NCBI GenBank assembly: GCA_034519525.1
Contig: JAXHOJ010000039.1
Location: forward strand, 1 to 64,000
Origin: Gemmobacter sp034519525
GTDB taxonomy: Bacteria; Pseudomonadota; Alphaproteobacteria; Rhodobacterales; Rhodobacteraceae
DNA length: 64,000 bases
Direction of reading: 5' to 3'
The position numbers and the translations under genes were made by a program. Below are positions 1 through 8,300 of the stretch, one piece after another; positions within the stretch are counted from its first letter, which is position 1; each line of letters begins with the position of its first letter. The notes beneath the pieces were generated by a model, which worked only from the letters and a program-made list of their open reading frames with translations, did not search any database and was not told the origin of the DNA.

Positions 1-525
1 AAGTTACGTATTGCTACCCGCGAGGCGGTGGCGATCCTGAAAGAGATGGGCACCCCGCTGCTGATCCATCAGCCGAGCTATAACATCCTGAACCGCTGGG
101 TCGAACATGACGGGCTGAAAGACACGCTGGCCGAGCTGGGCGTGGGGTCGATTGCCTTCACGCCGCTGGCGCAGGGGATTCTGACGAAGAAATATCTGGG
201 CGGGATTCCGGCGGGCAGCCGCGCGGCGCAGGGCAAATCGCTGGCGCCGGAAACCATCACGCCGCGCGCGATTGAGAGTGTGAAGGCGCTGGATGCGCTG
301 GCGCAGGCGCGCGGGCAGACGCTGGCGCAGATGGCGATTGCCTGGGTGCTGCGGGGCGGCGGCATCACCACGGCGCTGATCGGGGCCAGCAAGCCCGAGC
401 AGGTGGTGGATTGCGCGGGTGCGGTGGGCAATCTGGCGTTCACGGCGGAAGAGCTGGCCGAGATCGACCGGATCGCGGCGGAGGAGGAGATCAACCTCTG
501 GGCGCGGTCTTCCGAGACGGAGTAA
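1..525 (+). CDS. Aldo/keto reductase, C-terminal part (YghZ/MgrA-like), cut by window start
   Basis: The reading frame is open from base 1 and ends in TAA at 523-525, so only about the last 174 residues are present. The fragment carries the family's mid-barrel HQPSYN segment, the FTPLAQGILTKKYL segment and the late IGASKPEQV cofactor-binding segment. These match NADPH-dependent aldo/keto reductases of the L-glyceraldehyde-3-phosphate reductase (YghZ) type, soluble cytoplasmic enzymes that reduce small aldehydes. The catalytic Asp/Tyr/Lys lie upstream of the window. It converges on the DUF4105 gene, with palindromic sequence between the two. The family call is firm; the substrate is inferred. 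Confidence 0.85.
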   Translation, partial: KLRIATREAVAILKEMGTPLLIHQPSYNILNRWVEHDGLKDTLAELGVGSIAFTPLAQGILTKKYLGGIPAGSRAAQGKSLAPETITPRAIESVKALDALAQARGQTLAQMAIAWVLRGGGITTALIGASKPEQVVDCAGAVGNLAFTAEELAEIDRIAAEEEINLWARSSETE

Positions 526-533
526 GGGGCGCG

Positions 534-576
534 CCCCCTCACCCCCTCCCTCTCCCCCGGGGGGAGAGGGGGGCGC
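534..576. repeat. GC-rich intergenic palindrome, probable bidirectional terminator
   Basis: CCCTCTCCCCC at 548-558 pairs with GGGGGAGAGGG at 560-570, inside a longer C-rich/G-rich tract starting 9 bp after the aldo/keto reductase stop. The same core recurs at 8145-8181, 8250-8290 and 46366-46405, so it looks like a dispersed REP-type element as well as a possible terminator. Confidence 0.5.
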
Positions 577-614
577 CTTTGCCGATTGTGGTGCGGGATG
601 GCGGGGGTGGATGC

Positions 615-645
615 CTCCGGCGGGAGTATTTGGGAAGGAGCAAGG
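615..645. other. Short conserved-looking intergenic element, copy 1
   Basis: On the minus strand this reads CTCCTTCCCAAATACTCCCG followed by CCGGAG. It lies just 3' of the minus-strand DUF4105 gene. A related sequence occurs 3' of the minus-strand GbcB-like gene at 10636-10668. Function unknown; it may be a 3'-UTR or termination element. Confidence 0.4.
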
Positions 646-683
646 GCAGGGGTTTTGCGGGGGTGGCAAAACGGCGCGCGGGG

Positions 684-1637
684 TCAGCGGGCGCGGATGG
701 CGGCAGAGAAATCGGCGCCATCGGGCGCGGCCAGGGCGCGCGGGCTGATGCGGGCGGCTGCGCGGATTTCGGGCAGTGTGCCGGGCAGGGCGATCAGATC
801 CATGCGGTAAAGCCAGGCGGGCAGGCGGCCGGACAGCAGCAGGCTGGGATCCAGCCCCAGATCGGGGTTGAGCGCGCGGGTGAGGTGCCAGACGACGGTG
901 GTGCAATTGGCGGTGACGGTGTTGTACCAGCGCGGTTTGGCGGCCAGATCATTGCCCAGCTTCACATATTCCAGAAACACCACGCGCAGCTGATCGGGCG
1001 TCAGGCGCAGGGGGTAAAGCCGCACATCCTCGGCCCGGTGATGGGTGCGCAGTTTCACGATGTCTTCCTCATCCGCCGCGATCAGCGCCAGTTCGAACTG
1101 GCGGAAGAAGCCGCCGATCGAGCTGAATTTCTCGCCCTTTTCGCGGCGGATTTCGACCGAGAAGACCACGCGCTGGCCATCGGTGAAGCCGAAGCTGACC
1201 AGCAGATGCGCGATATCGGGGTTGGACCAGACCGAGGTTATCATATCGGCGCTGGCGAGACTGGCTCCAGGTCAAAGCTGTCGGCTGTTCCCAGGCTTCG
1301 GTCGTCATGGTCTCGGTGACTGCCAGCGGAAGGCGCGCAGGTTGTGCAGGGTGACGATATTGCCATCGATCCGGCCGGTGGCCAGATGGGCGACATCGGG
1401 TGCCCAGTCGCGGTCGGCGCGGGGGTTGAGGCTGAGATACCAGGCGGTGACGGCCAGGGTCAGCAGGCCAAGCGCGGGCCAGCCGTAAGGGGTGGCCAGC
1501 CGCGCCCAGATCACCGCCGCCAGCGCGCAGGCAAACAGCGCGGGCAGCCAGCGGGCCTGTGGAAACTGCACCCACAGGGCGATGCCCGCCCAGGTGCCGC
1601 CCAGAACCAGCAGCAGCCAGAACAGCATGGATTTCAC
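684..1637 (-). pseudogene. DUF4105 (Lnb N-terminal periplasmic domain) protein, frameshifted
   Basis: The N-terminal part (1637 down to about 1320) encodes three hydrophobic segments and then a start of domain ending in LHNLRAFRW. The C-terminal part (about 1260 down to the TGA at 684) has the DUF4105 core: ITSVWSNPDIAHLLVSFGF, IRREKGEKFSSIGGFFRQFE and the ANCTTVVW segment with the likely active cysteine. Both parts are in the same frame, but the 60 bases between them contain two stops in that frame. The expected linker residues (VTETMTTEAWEQ, then SFDLE) lie in the other two frames. At least two compensating indels are therefore needed between about 1255 and 1322. The GTG at 1637 overlaps the ubiG stop (GTGA); an ATG at 1628 is an alternative start. 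Either a recent pseudogene or consensus errors in the assembly. Confidence 0.7.
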
Positions 1638-2371
1638 CGTTTGACGCTGGCAGTGACGTAGTTCACCGACAGGTCGCGGTCAGACAGGCTCCAGCTCCAG
1701 CTGATGGGGTTGAAGACCATGCCTTTGCGATCCACCGGAGTCAGGCCCGCGCGGCGGATCAGATCGGACAGTTCGTCCGGGGTGATGAACTTGTTCCAGT
1801 CATGCGTGCCCTTGGGCAGCCAGCGCATCACCCATTCGGCCCCGATAATCGCCATGGCAAAGCTTTTGGCATTGCGGTTGAGGGTGGAGCAGACCATCAG
1901 CCCGCCGGGTTTCAGCAGCTGCTGGCAGGCGGTCAGGTAAGCCAGCGGATCTGCGACATGTTCCACCACCTCCATGTTCAGCACCACGTCGAAGGCCTCG
2001 CCCGCGGCGGCCAGATCTTCGGCGGTGGTGTGGCGATAGTCGATGGCGAGGCCGGATTGTTCGGCATGGATCTGGGCGACGGGGATATTGCGGGGCGCGG
2101 CATCGGCGCCCAGCACCTCGGCCCCCAGCCGGGCCATGGGTTCGGACAGCAAGCCGCCGCCGCAGCCGATATCCAGCAGGCGCAGCCCGGCGAAGGGGCG
2201 ATCTTCGCGCAGGTCACGGCCAAATTCGGCGGCGATCTGGGCGGTGATATAGCCCAGACGGCAGGGGTTCATCTGGTGCAGCGGCTTGAACTTGCCATTG
2301 GGGTCCCACCATTCGGCGGCCATCGCCTCGAACTTCGCCACTTCGGCGGGGTCGATTGTGGTCATGGTCAT
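1634..2371 (-). CDS. ubiG: Ubiquinone biosynthesis O-methyltransferase UbiG
   Basis: 245 residues, normal for UbiG. The enzyme performs both O-methylations of ubiquinone synthesis, using S-adenosylmethionine in the cytoplasm near the membrane. The N-terminal FEAMAAEWWDPNGKFKPLH signature and the SAM-binding motif LLDIGCGGGLLSEPMARLGA at about residues 63-82 are both visible, followed by NMEVVEHVADP. I chose the ATG at 2371 because a GGAG site lies about 8 bases upstream and homologues begin there; an in-frame extension to 2428 would overlap the divergent iminopeptidase start. The downstream DUF4105 gene overlaps its stop, so the two are probably co-transcribed. Confidence 0.95.
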   Translation of the reverse strand: MTMTTIDPAEVAKFEAMAAEWWDPNGKFKPLHQMNPCRLGYITAQIAAEFGRDLREDRPFAGLRLLDIGCGGGLLSEPMARLGAEVLGADAAPRNIPVAQIHAEQSGLAIDYRHTTAEDLAAAGEAFDVVLNMEVVEHVADPLAYLTACQQLLKPGGLMVCSTLNRNAKSFAMAIIGAEWVMRWLPKGTHDWNKFITPDELSDLIRRAGLTPVDRKGMVFNPISWSWSLSDRDLSVNYVTASVKR

Positions 2372-2426
2372 GCTGGGCTCCGGTTTGGCGTGGAATCTTG
2401 GGTTCGGAGCGTTATATAGGGCGATC

Positions 2427-3410
2427 ATGGACCACAGATCAGGCCAAAAGCGCGCAGTTGAATATCTTTACCCGCCGGTCGAGCCGTTCGACCAGCGGAT
2501 GATCGACATGGGCGATGGCCACAGCATCTATGTGGAGCAATGCGGCAACCCCGGCGGGGTGCCGGTTCTGGTGCTGCATGGCGGGCCGGGGGGCGGATGC
2601 AGCCCGGCGATGCGGCGCTATTTCGACCCGGCGGTGTATCGTGTGGTGCTGTTCGATCAGCGTGGTTGCGGCCGGTCGCGGCCTTCGGCGGCGGTGGTGC
2701 AGAATTCGACCTGGCATCTGGTGGGCGATATCGAAACCATCCGCGGTATGCTGGGGATCGAGCGGTTCATCCTGTTCGGCGGCAGCTGGGGGGCCACCCT
2801 GGCGCTGATCTATGCGATTTCGCATCCGCAGGCGGTGCGGCATCTGGTGTTGCGCGGGGTGTTTCTGGGCCAGCGGTCAGAGCTGGACTGGTTCTATGGT
2901 GGCGGGGCAGGCGCGTTCTTCCCCGAGCTTTGGGCGCGGTTCGTCGATCCGATCCCCGAGGCCGAGCGCGGCGATCTGATCGGCGCCTATAATCGGCGGC
3001 TGTTTTCCGGCAATATGGTCGAGGAAATGCGCTTTGCCCGCATCTGGGCGCAGTGGGAAAATGCGCTGGCGGCGATTGCCACTGACGGGATGCACCATGA
3101 CAGCCCGTCGGATTATGCCCGCGCCTTTTCGCGGCTGGAAAACCACTATTTCCACAATGGCTGCTTTCTGGAAAGCGATGGCTGGATCCTGCAGAACCGG
3201 GACCAGATCGAGCATCTGGGGGCCACGGTGGTGCAGGGGCGCTATGACATGATCTGCCCGCCGCTGTCGGCCTATCGGCTGGCCAAGGGCTGGCGCGGTT
3301 GCGATCTGCGCATGGTGACGATGGCGGGCCATGCGCTGTCGGAACCCGGCATCTCGGCGGAGCTTGTGCATGTGATGGACGGATTGCGCCCGGTGATGAA
3401 GGAAGAATGA
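2427..3410 (+). CDS. pip: Proline iminopeptidase (alpha/beta hydrolase, S33)
   Basis: 327 residues, the usual length. It releases N-terminal proline from peptides in the cytoplasm. The oxyanion-hole HGGPGGG motif (about residues 51-57), the nucleophile elbow GGSWG, the acid in QGRYDMICP and the catalytic His in MAGHALSEP are all present in the S33 order. The ATG at 2427 starts the recognisable YPPVEPFDQ N-terminus; sequence upstream in the same frame lies within the ubiG promoter and is not conserved. It is divergent from ubiG with only 55 bp between the starts, and tspO follows after 3 bp, suggesting one transcript. Confidence 0.93.
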   Translation: MDHRSGQKRAVEYLYPPVEPFDQRMIDMGDGHSIYVEQCGNPGGVPVLVLHGGPGGGCSPAMRRYFDPAVYRVVLFDQRGCGRSRPSAAVVQNSTWHLVGDIETIRGMLGIERFILFGGSWGATLALIYAISHPQAVRHLVLRGVFLGQRSELDWFYGGGAGAFFPELWARFVDPIPEAERGDLIGAYNRRLFSGNMVEEMRFARIWAQWENALAAIATDGMHHDSPSDYARAFSRLENHYFHNGCFLESDGWILQNRDQIEHLGATVVQGRYDMICPPLSAYRLAKGWRGCDLRMVTMAGHALSEPGISAELVHVMDGLRPVMKEE

Positions 3411-3413
3411 TCC

Positions 3414-3929
3414 ATGGAAACGGTGGTTGTGGCCTCTGGCATTGACTGGCAGCTGGCCGGGCTTTTCCTGCTGGCGAGTTTCGCGGCGGGGCTGACCGGC
3501 TGGATGTTCAAGCCCGGCGCCTGGTATGAAAGCCTGGTGAAGCCGGACTGGCGGCCCGCGAACTGGATGTTTCCGGTGGCCTGGACCACGATCTATATCC
3601 TGTCATCGCTGGCGGCGGCGCGGGTGGCGGTGCTGCCCGGCAATGCCTTTGCCATGGGGTTCTGGGCGCTGCAGATCGCGTTGAACACCTTGTGGACGCC
3701 GACCTTCTTTGGGGCGCGGCGCATGGGGGTTTCGGTTCTGGTGATGATCGGGCTGGTGGCGGCGGTCACCGGGATGGCCGTGACCTTCTGGATGCTGGAT
3801 TTCTGGGCTTTCGTGATGCTGGTGCCCTATCTGATCTGGCTGGCGCTGGCAGCACCGCTGAACTGGCGGGTATGGCGCGACAACCCCGGAGCAGGTGGGC
3901 CCGGTGCAGGCGGTGCGGCGGGGGCGTGA
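3414..3929 (+). CDS. tspO: TspO/MBR family tryptophan-rich sensory protein
   Basis: 171 residues with five predicted transmembrane helices, as in TspO. In Rhodobacter sphaeroides TspO sits in the outer membrane, binds porphyrins and tunes expression of photosynthesis and tetrapyrrole genes. The diagnostic WYESLVKPDWRPANWMFP segment at about residues 41-58 and the later ALNTLWTP segment are present. The C-terminus has an extra Gly/Ala-rich tail of about 15 residues. It lies 3 bp after pip, probably in the same operon. The family is clear; its target here is unknown. Confidence 0.93.
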   Translation: METVVVASGIDWQLAGLFLLASFAAGLTGWMFKPGAWYESLVKPDWRPANWMFPVAWTTIYILSSLAAARVAVLPGNAFAMGFWALQIALNTLWTPTFFGARRMGVSVLVMIGLVAAVTGMAVTFWMLDFWAFVMLVPYLIWLALAAPLNWRVWRDNPGAGGPGAGGAAGA

Positions 3930-3958
3930 TGCCCCGCGAAAGGGTTTGAGGGCTGGCG

Positions 3959-5392
3959 TCAGCCGTGTTTCACCATCATGTGGCGGACCACGCTGTAATC
4001 CTCCAGCGCGTAGGAAGACATGTCCTTGCCATAGCCGGATTGCTTCAGCCCGCCATGCGGCATTTCGTTGACCAGCATGAAATGCGTATTGATCCAGGTG
4101 CAGCCATATCGCAGGCGGGCCGCTGTCGCCATGGCGCGGCCGATATCGCGGGTCCAGACGCTGCTGGCCAGGCCATAATCGCTGTCATTGGCCCAGGCCA
4201 CGGCCTGATCCGGGTCTGAAAACGGGGTGATGGAGACGACGGGGCCGAAGACCTCGCGCCGGACGATTTCATCGTCCTGCCGGGCGCCTGCAATCACGGT
4301 GGGTTTGTAGTAAAAGCCCTGATCCATCACCGCGCCGCCGGTCGTGACCTCCACATGGGTCAGCTCGCGCGCGCGGTTGACGAAGCTGGCCACCCGATCG
4401 CGCTGGCGCAGGCTGATGAGCGGGCCGATTTCGTTGGTGCTGTCATCCTCGTTCCCCAGCGCGATGGAGGAAACGGCCGAGGTGAGATCGGCCACCAGCC
4501 GGTCATAGACCTTTTTCCCGGCATAGATGCGGCAGGCGGCGGTGCAATCCTGCCCGGCGTTGTAATAGCCAAAGGCGCGCAGGCCTTCGACCACCTCGGA
4601 TATGTCGGCATCGTCGAACACCAGAACCGGAGCCTTGCCGCCCAGTTCCAGATGGGTGCGTTTCACGGTTTTCGCGGCGGCATCCAGCATCTTGCGGCCG
4701 GTGGCGACATCGCCGGTCAGGCTGATCATATCCACGCCGGGATGGTTGATGAGGTAGCTGCCCACGGTCTGGCCGCGCCCGGTGAGGACGCTGACCACGC
4801 CTTCGGGCAGTTCTTCCGCCAGGATGCGTGCCAGTTTCAGCGCGGTCAGCGGGGTTTGTTCGCTGGGCTTGAACACCACGGTATTGCCCGCGCCCACGGC
4901 AGGCGCCAGTTTCCACGCCATCATCATCAGCGGATAATTCCAGGGCGCGATGCTGGCCACCACCCCCACGGCATCGCGGCGGATCATCGAGGTATGGCCC
5001 GCCAGATATTCGCCCGCCACCGGCCCGTGCTGAGTGCGGACCGCGCCCGCGAAGAAGCGGAAGCAATCGACGATGGCCGGGATTTCGTCGTTCAGCGCGG
5101 CATTGATCGGCTTGCCGCAGTTCAGCGCCTCCAGCGCGGCAAAGCCTTCGGCCTCGGCCTGCACGCGGTCTGCGATACGCAGCAGGGCGGCGGACCTTTC
5201 GCCGGGGGTGCTGCGGCTCCAGCCTTCAAACGCCTTGCGGGCGGCGGCCACGGCGGCATCGACCTGCGCGGTGGAGGCTTCGGCCACATCAAGGATCAGC
5301 GCGCCGCTGCGCGGGTTCAGGATCGGTTCGGGCGTTTCCTGCCCGGCTTCGAAGCGGGCACCGATCAGCAGCGCGGTGTCGATCTGGGTCAT
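3959..5392 (-). CDS. NAD-dependent aldehyde dehydrogenase, aminobutyraldehyde-dehydrogenase-like
   Basis: 477 residues. The protein has the ALDH fold signatures: the catalytic Glu motif LELGGKAPV, the nucleophilic Cys in NAGQDCTA, and the C-terminal KQSGYGKDMS segment. The overall pattern is closest to gamma-aminobutyraldehyde/betaine-aldehyde dehydrogenases (PatD/YdcW type). It lies 11 bp downstream of the polyamine-type permease gene on the same strand, so a role in oxidising an aldehyde from an imported amine (for example 4-aminobutanal to GABA) is the natural inference. Betaine aldehyde is an alternative, since GbcAB-like genes lie nearby. The ATG at 5392 follows a GGGAGAG ribosome site. 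Confidence 0.88.
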   Translation of the reverse strand: MTQIDTALLIGARFEAGQETPEPILNPRSGALILDVAEASTAQVDAAVAAARKAFEGWSRSTPGERSAALLRIADRVQAEAEGFAALEALNCGKPINAALNDEIPAIVDCFRFFAGAVRTQHGPVAGEYLAGHTSMIRRDAVGVVASIAPWNYPLMMMAWKLAPAVGAGNTVVFKPSEQTPLTALKLARILAEELPEGVVSVLTGRGQTVGSYLINHPGVDMISLTGDVATGRKMLDAAAKTVKRTHLELGGKAPVLVFDDADISEVVEGLRAFGYYNAGQDCTAACRIYAGKKVYDRLVADLTSAVSSIALGNEDDSTNEIGPLISLRQRDRVASFVNRARELTHVEVTTGGAVMDQGFYYKPTVIAGARQDDEIVRREVFGPVVSITPFSDPDQAVAWANDSDYGLASSVWTRDIGRAMATAARLRYGCTWINTHFMLVNEMPHGGLKQSGYGKDMSSYALEDYSVVRHMMVKHG

Positions 5393-5403
5393 GTCTCTCT
5401 CCC

Positions 5404-6210
5404 TCATTTGCCCGCACCGGCGGTATCGGCGCCGCCGCGGGTCAGGTAATAGGCGATCAGGATCGGCAGGACCGTGGCGGCAAACACCACGATGGCCACC
5501 ACATTGGTGACGGGCCGCTGCCGGGGGCGGACCAGTTCCTGCAGCATCCAGATGGGCAGGGTGCTTTGCTGGCCCGCGGTGAAGGTGGTCACGATCACCT
5601 CGTCGAACGACAGGGCGAAGGCCAGCATCCCGCCCGCCAGCAGCGCCGAGCCGAGATTGGGCAGCAGCACATGGCGGAAGGTCTGAAAGCTGTTGGCGCC
5701 AAGGTCTGCCGAAGCCTCCAATATGCCGCCCGACAGACGGCGAAAGCGGGCGACGGCGTTGTTGTAGACGATGACGATGCAGAAGGTGGCGTGGCCCAGG
5801 ATGATCGTCCAGACGGAATAGGGGATCTCCATCACCGAAAAGGCCGATCGCAGCGCCATGCCGGTAATCACCCCGGGCAAGGCGATGGGCAGCAGGATCA
5901 GCAGGCTGATCTGCTCGCGCCCGAAGAACCGGCTTTGCGCCATGGCGGCAGAGACCAGCGTGCCAAGGATCAGCGCCAGAACGGTGGCGATGGTGGCCAC
6001 CTGCAGCGAAAGCCAGAGCGGCGGCCAGATATCGGCGCGGTGCCAGGCGACGGCGAACCATTTCAGCGTCAGGCCGGGGGGCGGGAACTGATAGCTTTTC
6101 TCCTCGGTCGTGAAGGCATAGAGGAAGATCAGCAGGATCGGCAGATGCAGGAACAGAAGCCCGGCAGCGGCGGCGAGTTTCAGGCCAAGGGGCGCGCGGT
6201 CAGAGTGCAT
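5404..6210 (-). CDS. Polyamine-type ABC transporter permease (PotC-like)
   Basis: 268 residues with six predicted membrane helices. The cytoplasmic EAA-loop motif EASADLGANSFQTFRHVLLPNLG is at about residues 165-187, which marks a BPD permease of the spermidine/putrescine class. It pairs with the PotB-like gene just upstream, overlapping it by 11 bp. The ATG at 6210 (MHSDRAPLGL) was chosen because upstream codons lie inside the PotB-like reading frame and are not family-like. Gene order (ATPase, permease, permease, dehydrogenase) indicates one transcript. Confidence 0.9.
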   Translation of the reverse strand: MHSDRAPLGLKLAAAAGLLFLHLPILLIFLYAFTTEEKSYQFPPPGLTLKWFAVAWHRADIWPPLWLSLQVATIATVLALILGTLVSAAMAQSRFFGREQISLLILLPIALPGVITGMALRSAFSVMEIPYSVWTIILGHATFCIVIVYNNAVARFRRLSGGILEASADLGANSFQTFRHVLLPNLGSALLAGGMLAFALSFDEVIVTTFTAGQQSTLPIWMLQELVRPRQRPVTNVVAIVVFAATVLPILIAYYLTRGGADTAGAGK

Positions 6211-7138
6211 CGAAAGCCCCCATGCGCTTGGCGATGGCCAGATAGACCAGCATGATGACGATGGGCACCACGGCAAAGGCGGCGGCCAGTGGCAGGTTTC
6301 CGGCGGTGCCCTGAAACTGATAGACCGCCAGCCCGATGAACCGCGCCGAGGTGCCGATGATCTGCGGGATGATGTAGTCGCCCAAAGTCAGCGAAAAGGT
6401 GAAGATCGACCCCGCCACCACGCCGGGCAGCGCCAACGGCAGGATCACGCTGCGGAAGGTCTGCGCGCGGCCCGCGCCCAGATCGGCGCTGGCTTCCAGC
6501 AGCGAGACCGGCACACGTTCCAGCGCGGCCTGCATCGGCAGGATCATGTAGGGCAGCCAGACATAGACGAAGACCAGAAAGGTGCCGATGGGCGAGGTGG
6601 ACAGCGAATTGCCCCCGATCCCCGGCAGCGCCAGCACGCCGTCGAGAATCATCGAGGTGCCGGTATGTTCGGCGGCCCAGGTCAGGATGCCTTCCTTGGC
6701 CAGGATCAGCTTCCAGGCATAGACCTTCACCAGATAGCTGGACCACAGGGGCAGCATGACCCCCAGATAGAACAGCGCCTTCCAGCGGCCCCGGGCAAAG
6801 CGGGCGGCGAAATAGGCGATGGGAAAGGCGATCACCGCACAGCCCAGGGTGACGGCGCCCGCCATCAGCACCGTGCGCAGGATGATATCCAGGTTCTGGG
6901 CGCGGAACAGTTCGGCATAGGTTTTCAGGGTGAATTCTTCCTTCACCACGCCAGAAAACTCGTCGATCGAATAGAAGCTTTGCAGCAGCAGCGCGGCCAG
7001 CGACCCGAGATAGACCAGCCCCAGCCAGATCAGCGGCGGCGACAGCAGCAGCACCAGCAGAAGCCGGGGGTGGCGCCAGAAGATCGCGGTCAGCCGGTCG
7101 CCCGGCCCGCGTTCGGGCAGGATGGCGGCGGTGGTCAT
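6200..7138 (-). CDS. Polyamine-type ABC transporter permease (PotB-like)
   Basis: 312 residues. An N-terminal hydrophobic anchor is followed by a long periplasmic segment and five further helices, as in PotB/PotH. The EAA loop reads EASADLGAGRAQTFRSVILPLALPG. Its start overlaps the end of the ATPase gene by 4 bp (ATGA), and its end overlaps the next permease gene. Together they would form the transmembrane heterodimer of a polyamine importer. Confidence 0.9.
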   Translation of the reverse strand: MTTAAILPERGPGDRLTAIFWRHPRLLLVLLLSPPLIWLGLVYLGSLAALLLQSFYSIDEFSGVVKEEFTLKTYAELFRAQNLDIILRTVLMAGAVTLGCAVIAFPIAYFAARFARGRWKALFYLGVMLPLWSSYLVKVYAWKLILAKEGILTWAAEHTGTSMILDGVLALPGIGGNSLSTSPIGTFLVFVYVWLPYMILPMQAALERVPVSLLEASADLGAGRAQTFRSVILPLALPGVVAGSIFTFSLTLGDYIIPQIIGTSARFIGLAVYQFQGTAGNLPLAAAFAVVPIVIMLVYLAIAKRMGAFDAL

Positions 7139-8121
7139 GCGCCCTCCATCACATGCAGGGCGGCCATGTCGAAGCCAAGGCCGACGCTGGCGCCGGGTTC
7201 GGGCAGCGGCTGGCCTGCGGGGACGAAGGCCGCCAGTTCGGCGCCTGCGATCTGCACCGAGACGCGCGATCCGGCCCCCAGATAGCGCAGCGCCGTCACC
7301 GTGCCGGTGACCGGCCCGCCGAAGGTAAGGCGCAAGGATTCCGGCCGCAGCGAGGCCCAGTGCGCAGGCCCGCCCAGTGCGCGGGTGACATCGGGCGGCA
7401 GCACGTTGGAGGAGCCTACGAAATCGGCCACAAAGCGGGTGCGGGGCCGGGCATAGATGTCTTCGGGGGTGCCGATCTGGGCGATGCGGCCTTCGTTGAA
7501 GACGGCCAGGCTGTCGGCCATGCTCAGCGCCTCGTGCTGGTCATGGGTGACGAAGACGAAGGTGATGCCCAGCCGCTGCTGCAGCGCCTTCAGCTCATCC
7601 TGCATCGCCTCGCGCAGTTTCAGATCCAGCGCGCCCAGCGGTTCGTCCAGCAGCAGCACGCGGGGTTCGTTGACCAAGGCGCGGGCCAGCGCCACGCGCT
7701 GCCGCTGCCCGCCCGACAGCTGGCCCGGCTTGCGGTCGCCGTAGCCGGGCAATTTCACAAGCGCCAGCATCTCTTCGGCCTTGTCCTGCCGCAGCCGCCG
7801 GTCCACCCCCTTGACCATCAGGCCATAGGCCACGTTGTCGCGCACGTTCATATGCGGAAACAGCGCGTAATCCTGGAACACGGTGTTCACATTGCGCCGG
7901 TTGGGCGGCACGGCGGACACATCCTGCCCGAAGATGCGGATCGTGCCGGAGCTGGGTTTTTCGAAGCCCGAGATCAGCCGCAGGCAGGTGGTCTTGCCGG
8001 AACCCGAGGGGCCGAGCATGGCGAAGAAGGCGCCTTCGGCAATGGTCAGATCCACGCCATCGACGGCGCGGACAGATCCGAAATGGCGGGTGACGGCGCG
8101 GAATTCAACGGCGGCGGTCAT
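7135..8121 (-). CDS. Polyamine-type ABC transporter ATP-binding protein (PotA-like)
   Basis: 328 residues. Walker A GPSGSGKTT is at residues 37-45, the signature LSGGQRQRVALARAL and Walker B VLLLDEPLGALD follow, and a C-terminal TOBE-like domain begins at about residue 240. This is the COG3842 layout of PotA/PotG ATPases that energise spermidine/putrescine uptake. It is the first cistron after the inverted GC-rich palindromes at 8143-8290, which separate it from the binding-protein gene. That suggests differential expression of binding protein versus membrane components. Confidence 0.92.
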   Translation of the reverse strand: MTAAVEFRAVTRHFGSVRAVDGVDLTIAEGAFFAMLGPSGSGKTTCLRLISGFEKPSSGTIRIFGQDVSAVPPNRRNVNTVFQDYALFPHMNVRDNVAYGLMVKGVDRRLRQDKAEEMLALVKLPGYGDRKPGQLSGGQRQRVALARALVNEPRVLLLDEPLGALDLKLREAMQDELKALQQRLGITFVFVTHDQHEALSMADSLAVFNEGRIAQIGTPEDIYARPRTRFVADFVGSSNVLPPDVTRALGGPAHWASLRPESLRLTFGGPVTGTVTALRYLGAGSRVSVQIAGAELAAFVPAGQPLPEPGASVGLGFDMAALHVMEGA

Positions 8122-8142
8122 GTGGGTATCCGTGGGGAGGGT

Positions 8143-8290
8143 AACCCCCACCCCATCCCTCCCCCCTGAAGGGGGAGGGAGGAGCGAGCGGTAACGGGTG
8201 GTTCTGATGCCTGTCGCAGGAATCAGGGCGGTGACGGCGGGGTTTCGCGCCCCCTCCCCCTTCAGGGGGGAGGGCCGGGGTGGGGGTGGT
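8143..8290. repeat. Pair of inverted GC-rich palindromic (REP-like) elements
   Basis: Copy 1 (8145-8181) has CCCTCCCCC and GGGGGAGGG arms around CTGAA. Copy 2 (8250-8290) has the same arms around TTCAG and is the reverse complement of copy 1, including the flanking CCCCCACCCC / GGGGTGGGGG tracts. They fill the gap between the binding-protein and ATPase genes and could attenuate transcription or stabilise the upstream message. Confidence 0.6.
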
Positions 8291-8300
8291 CAGCGCAAGT

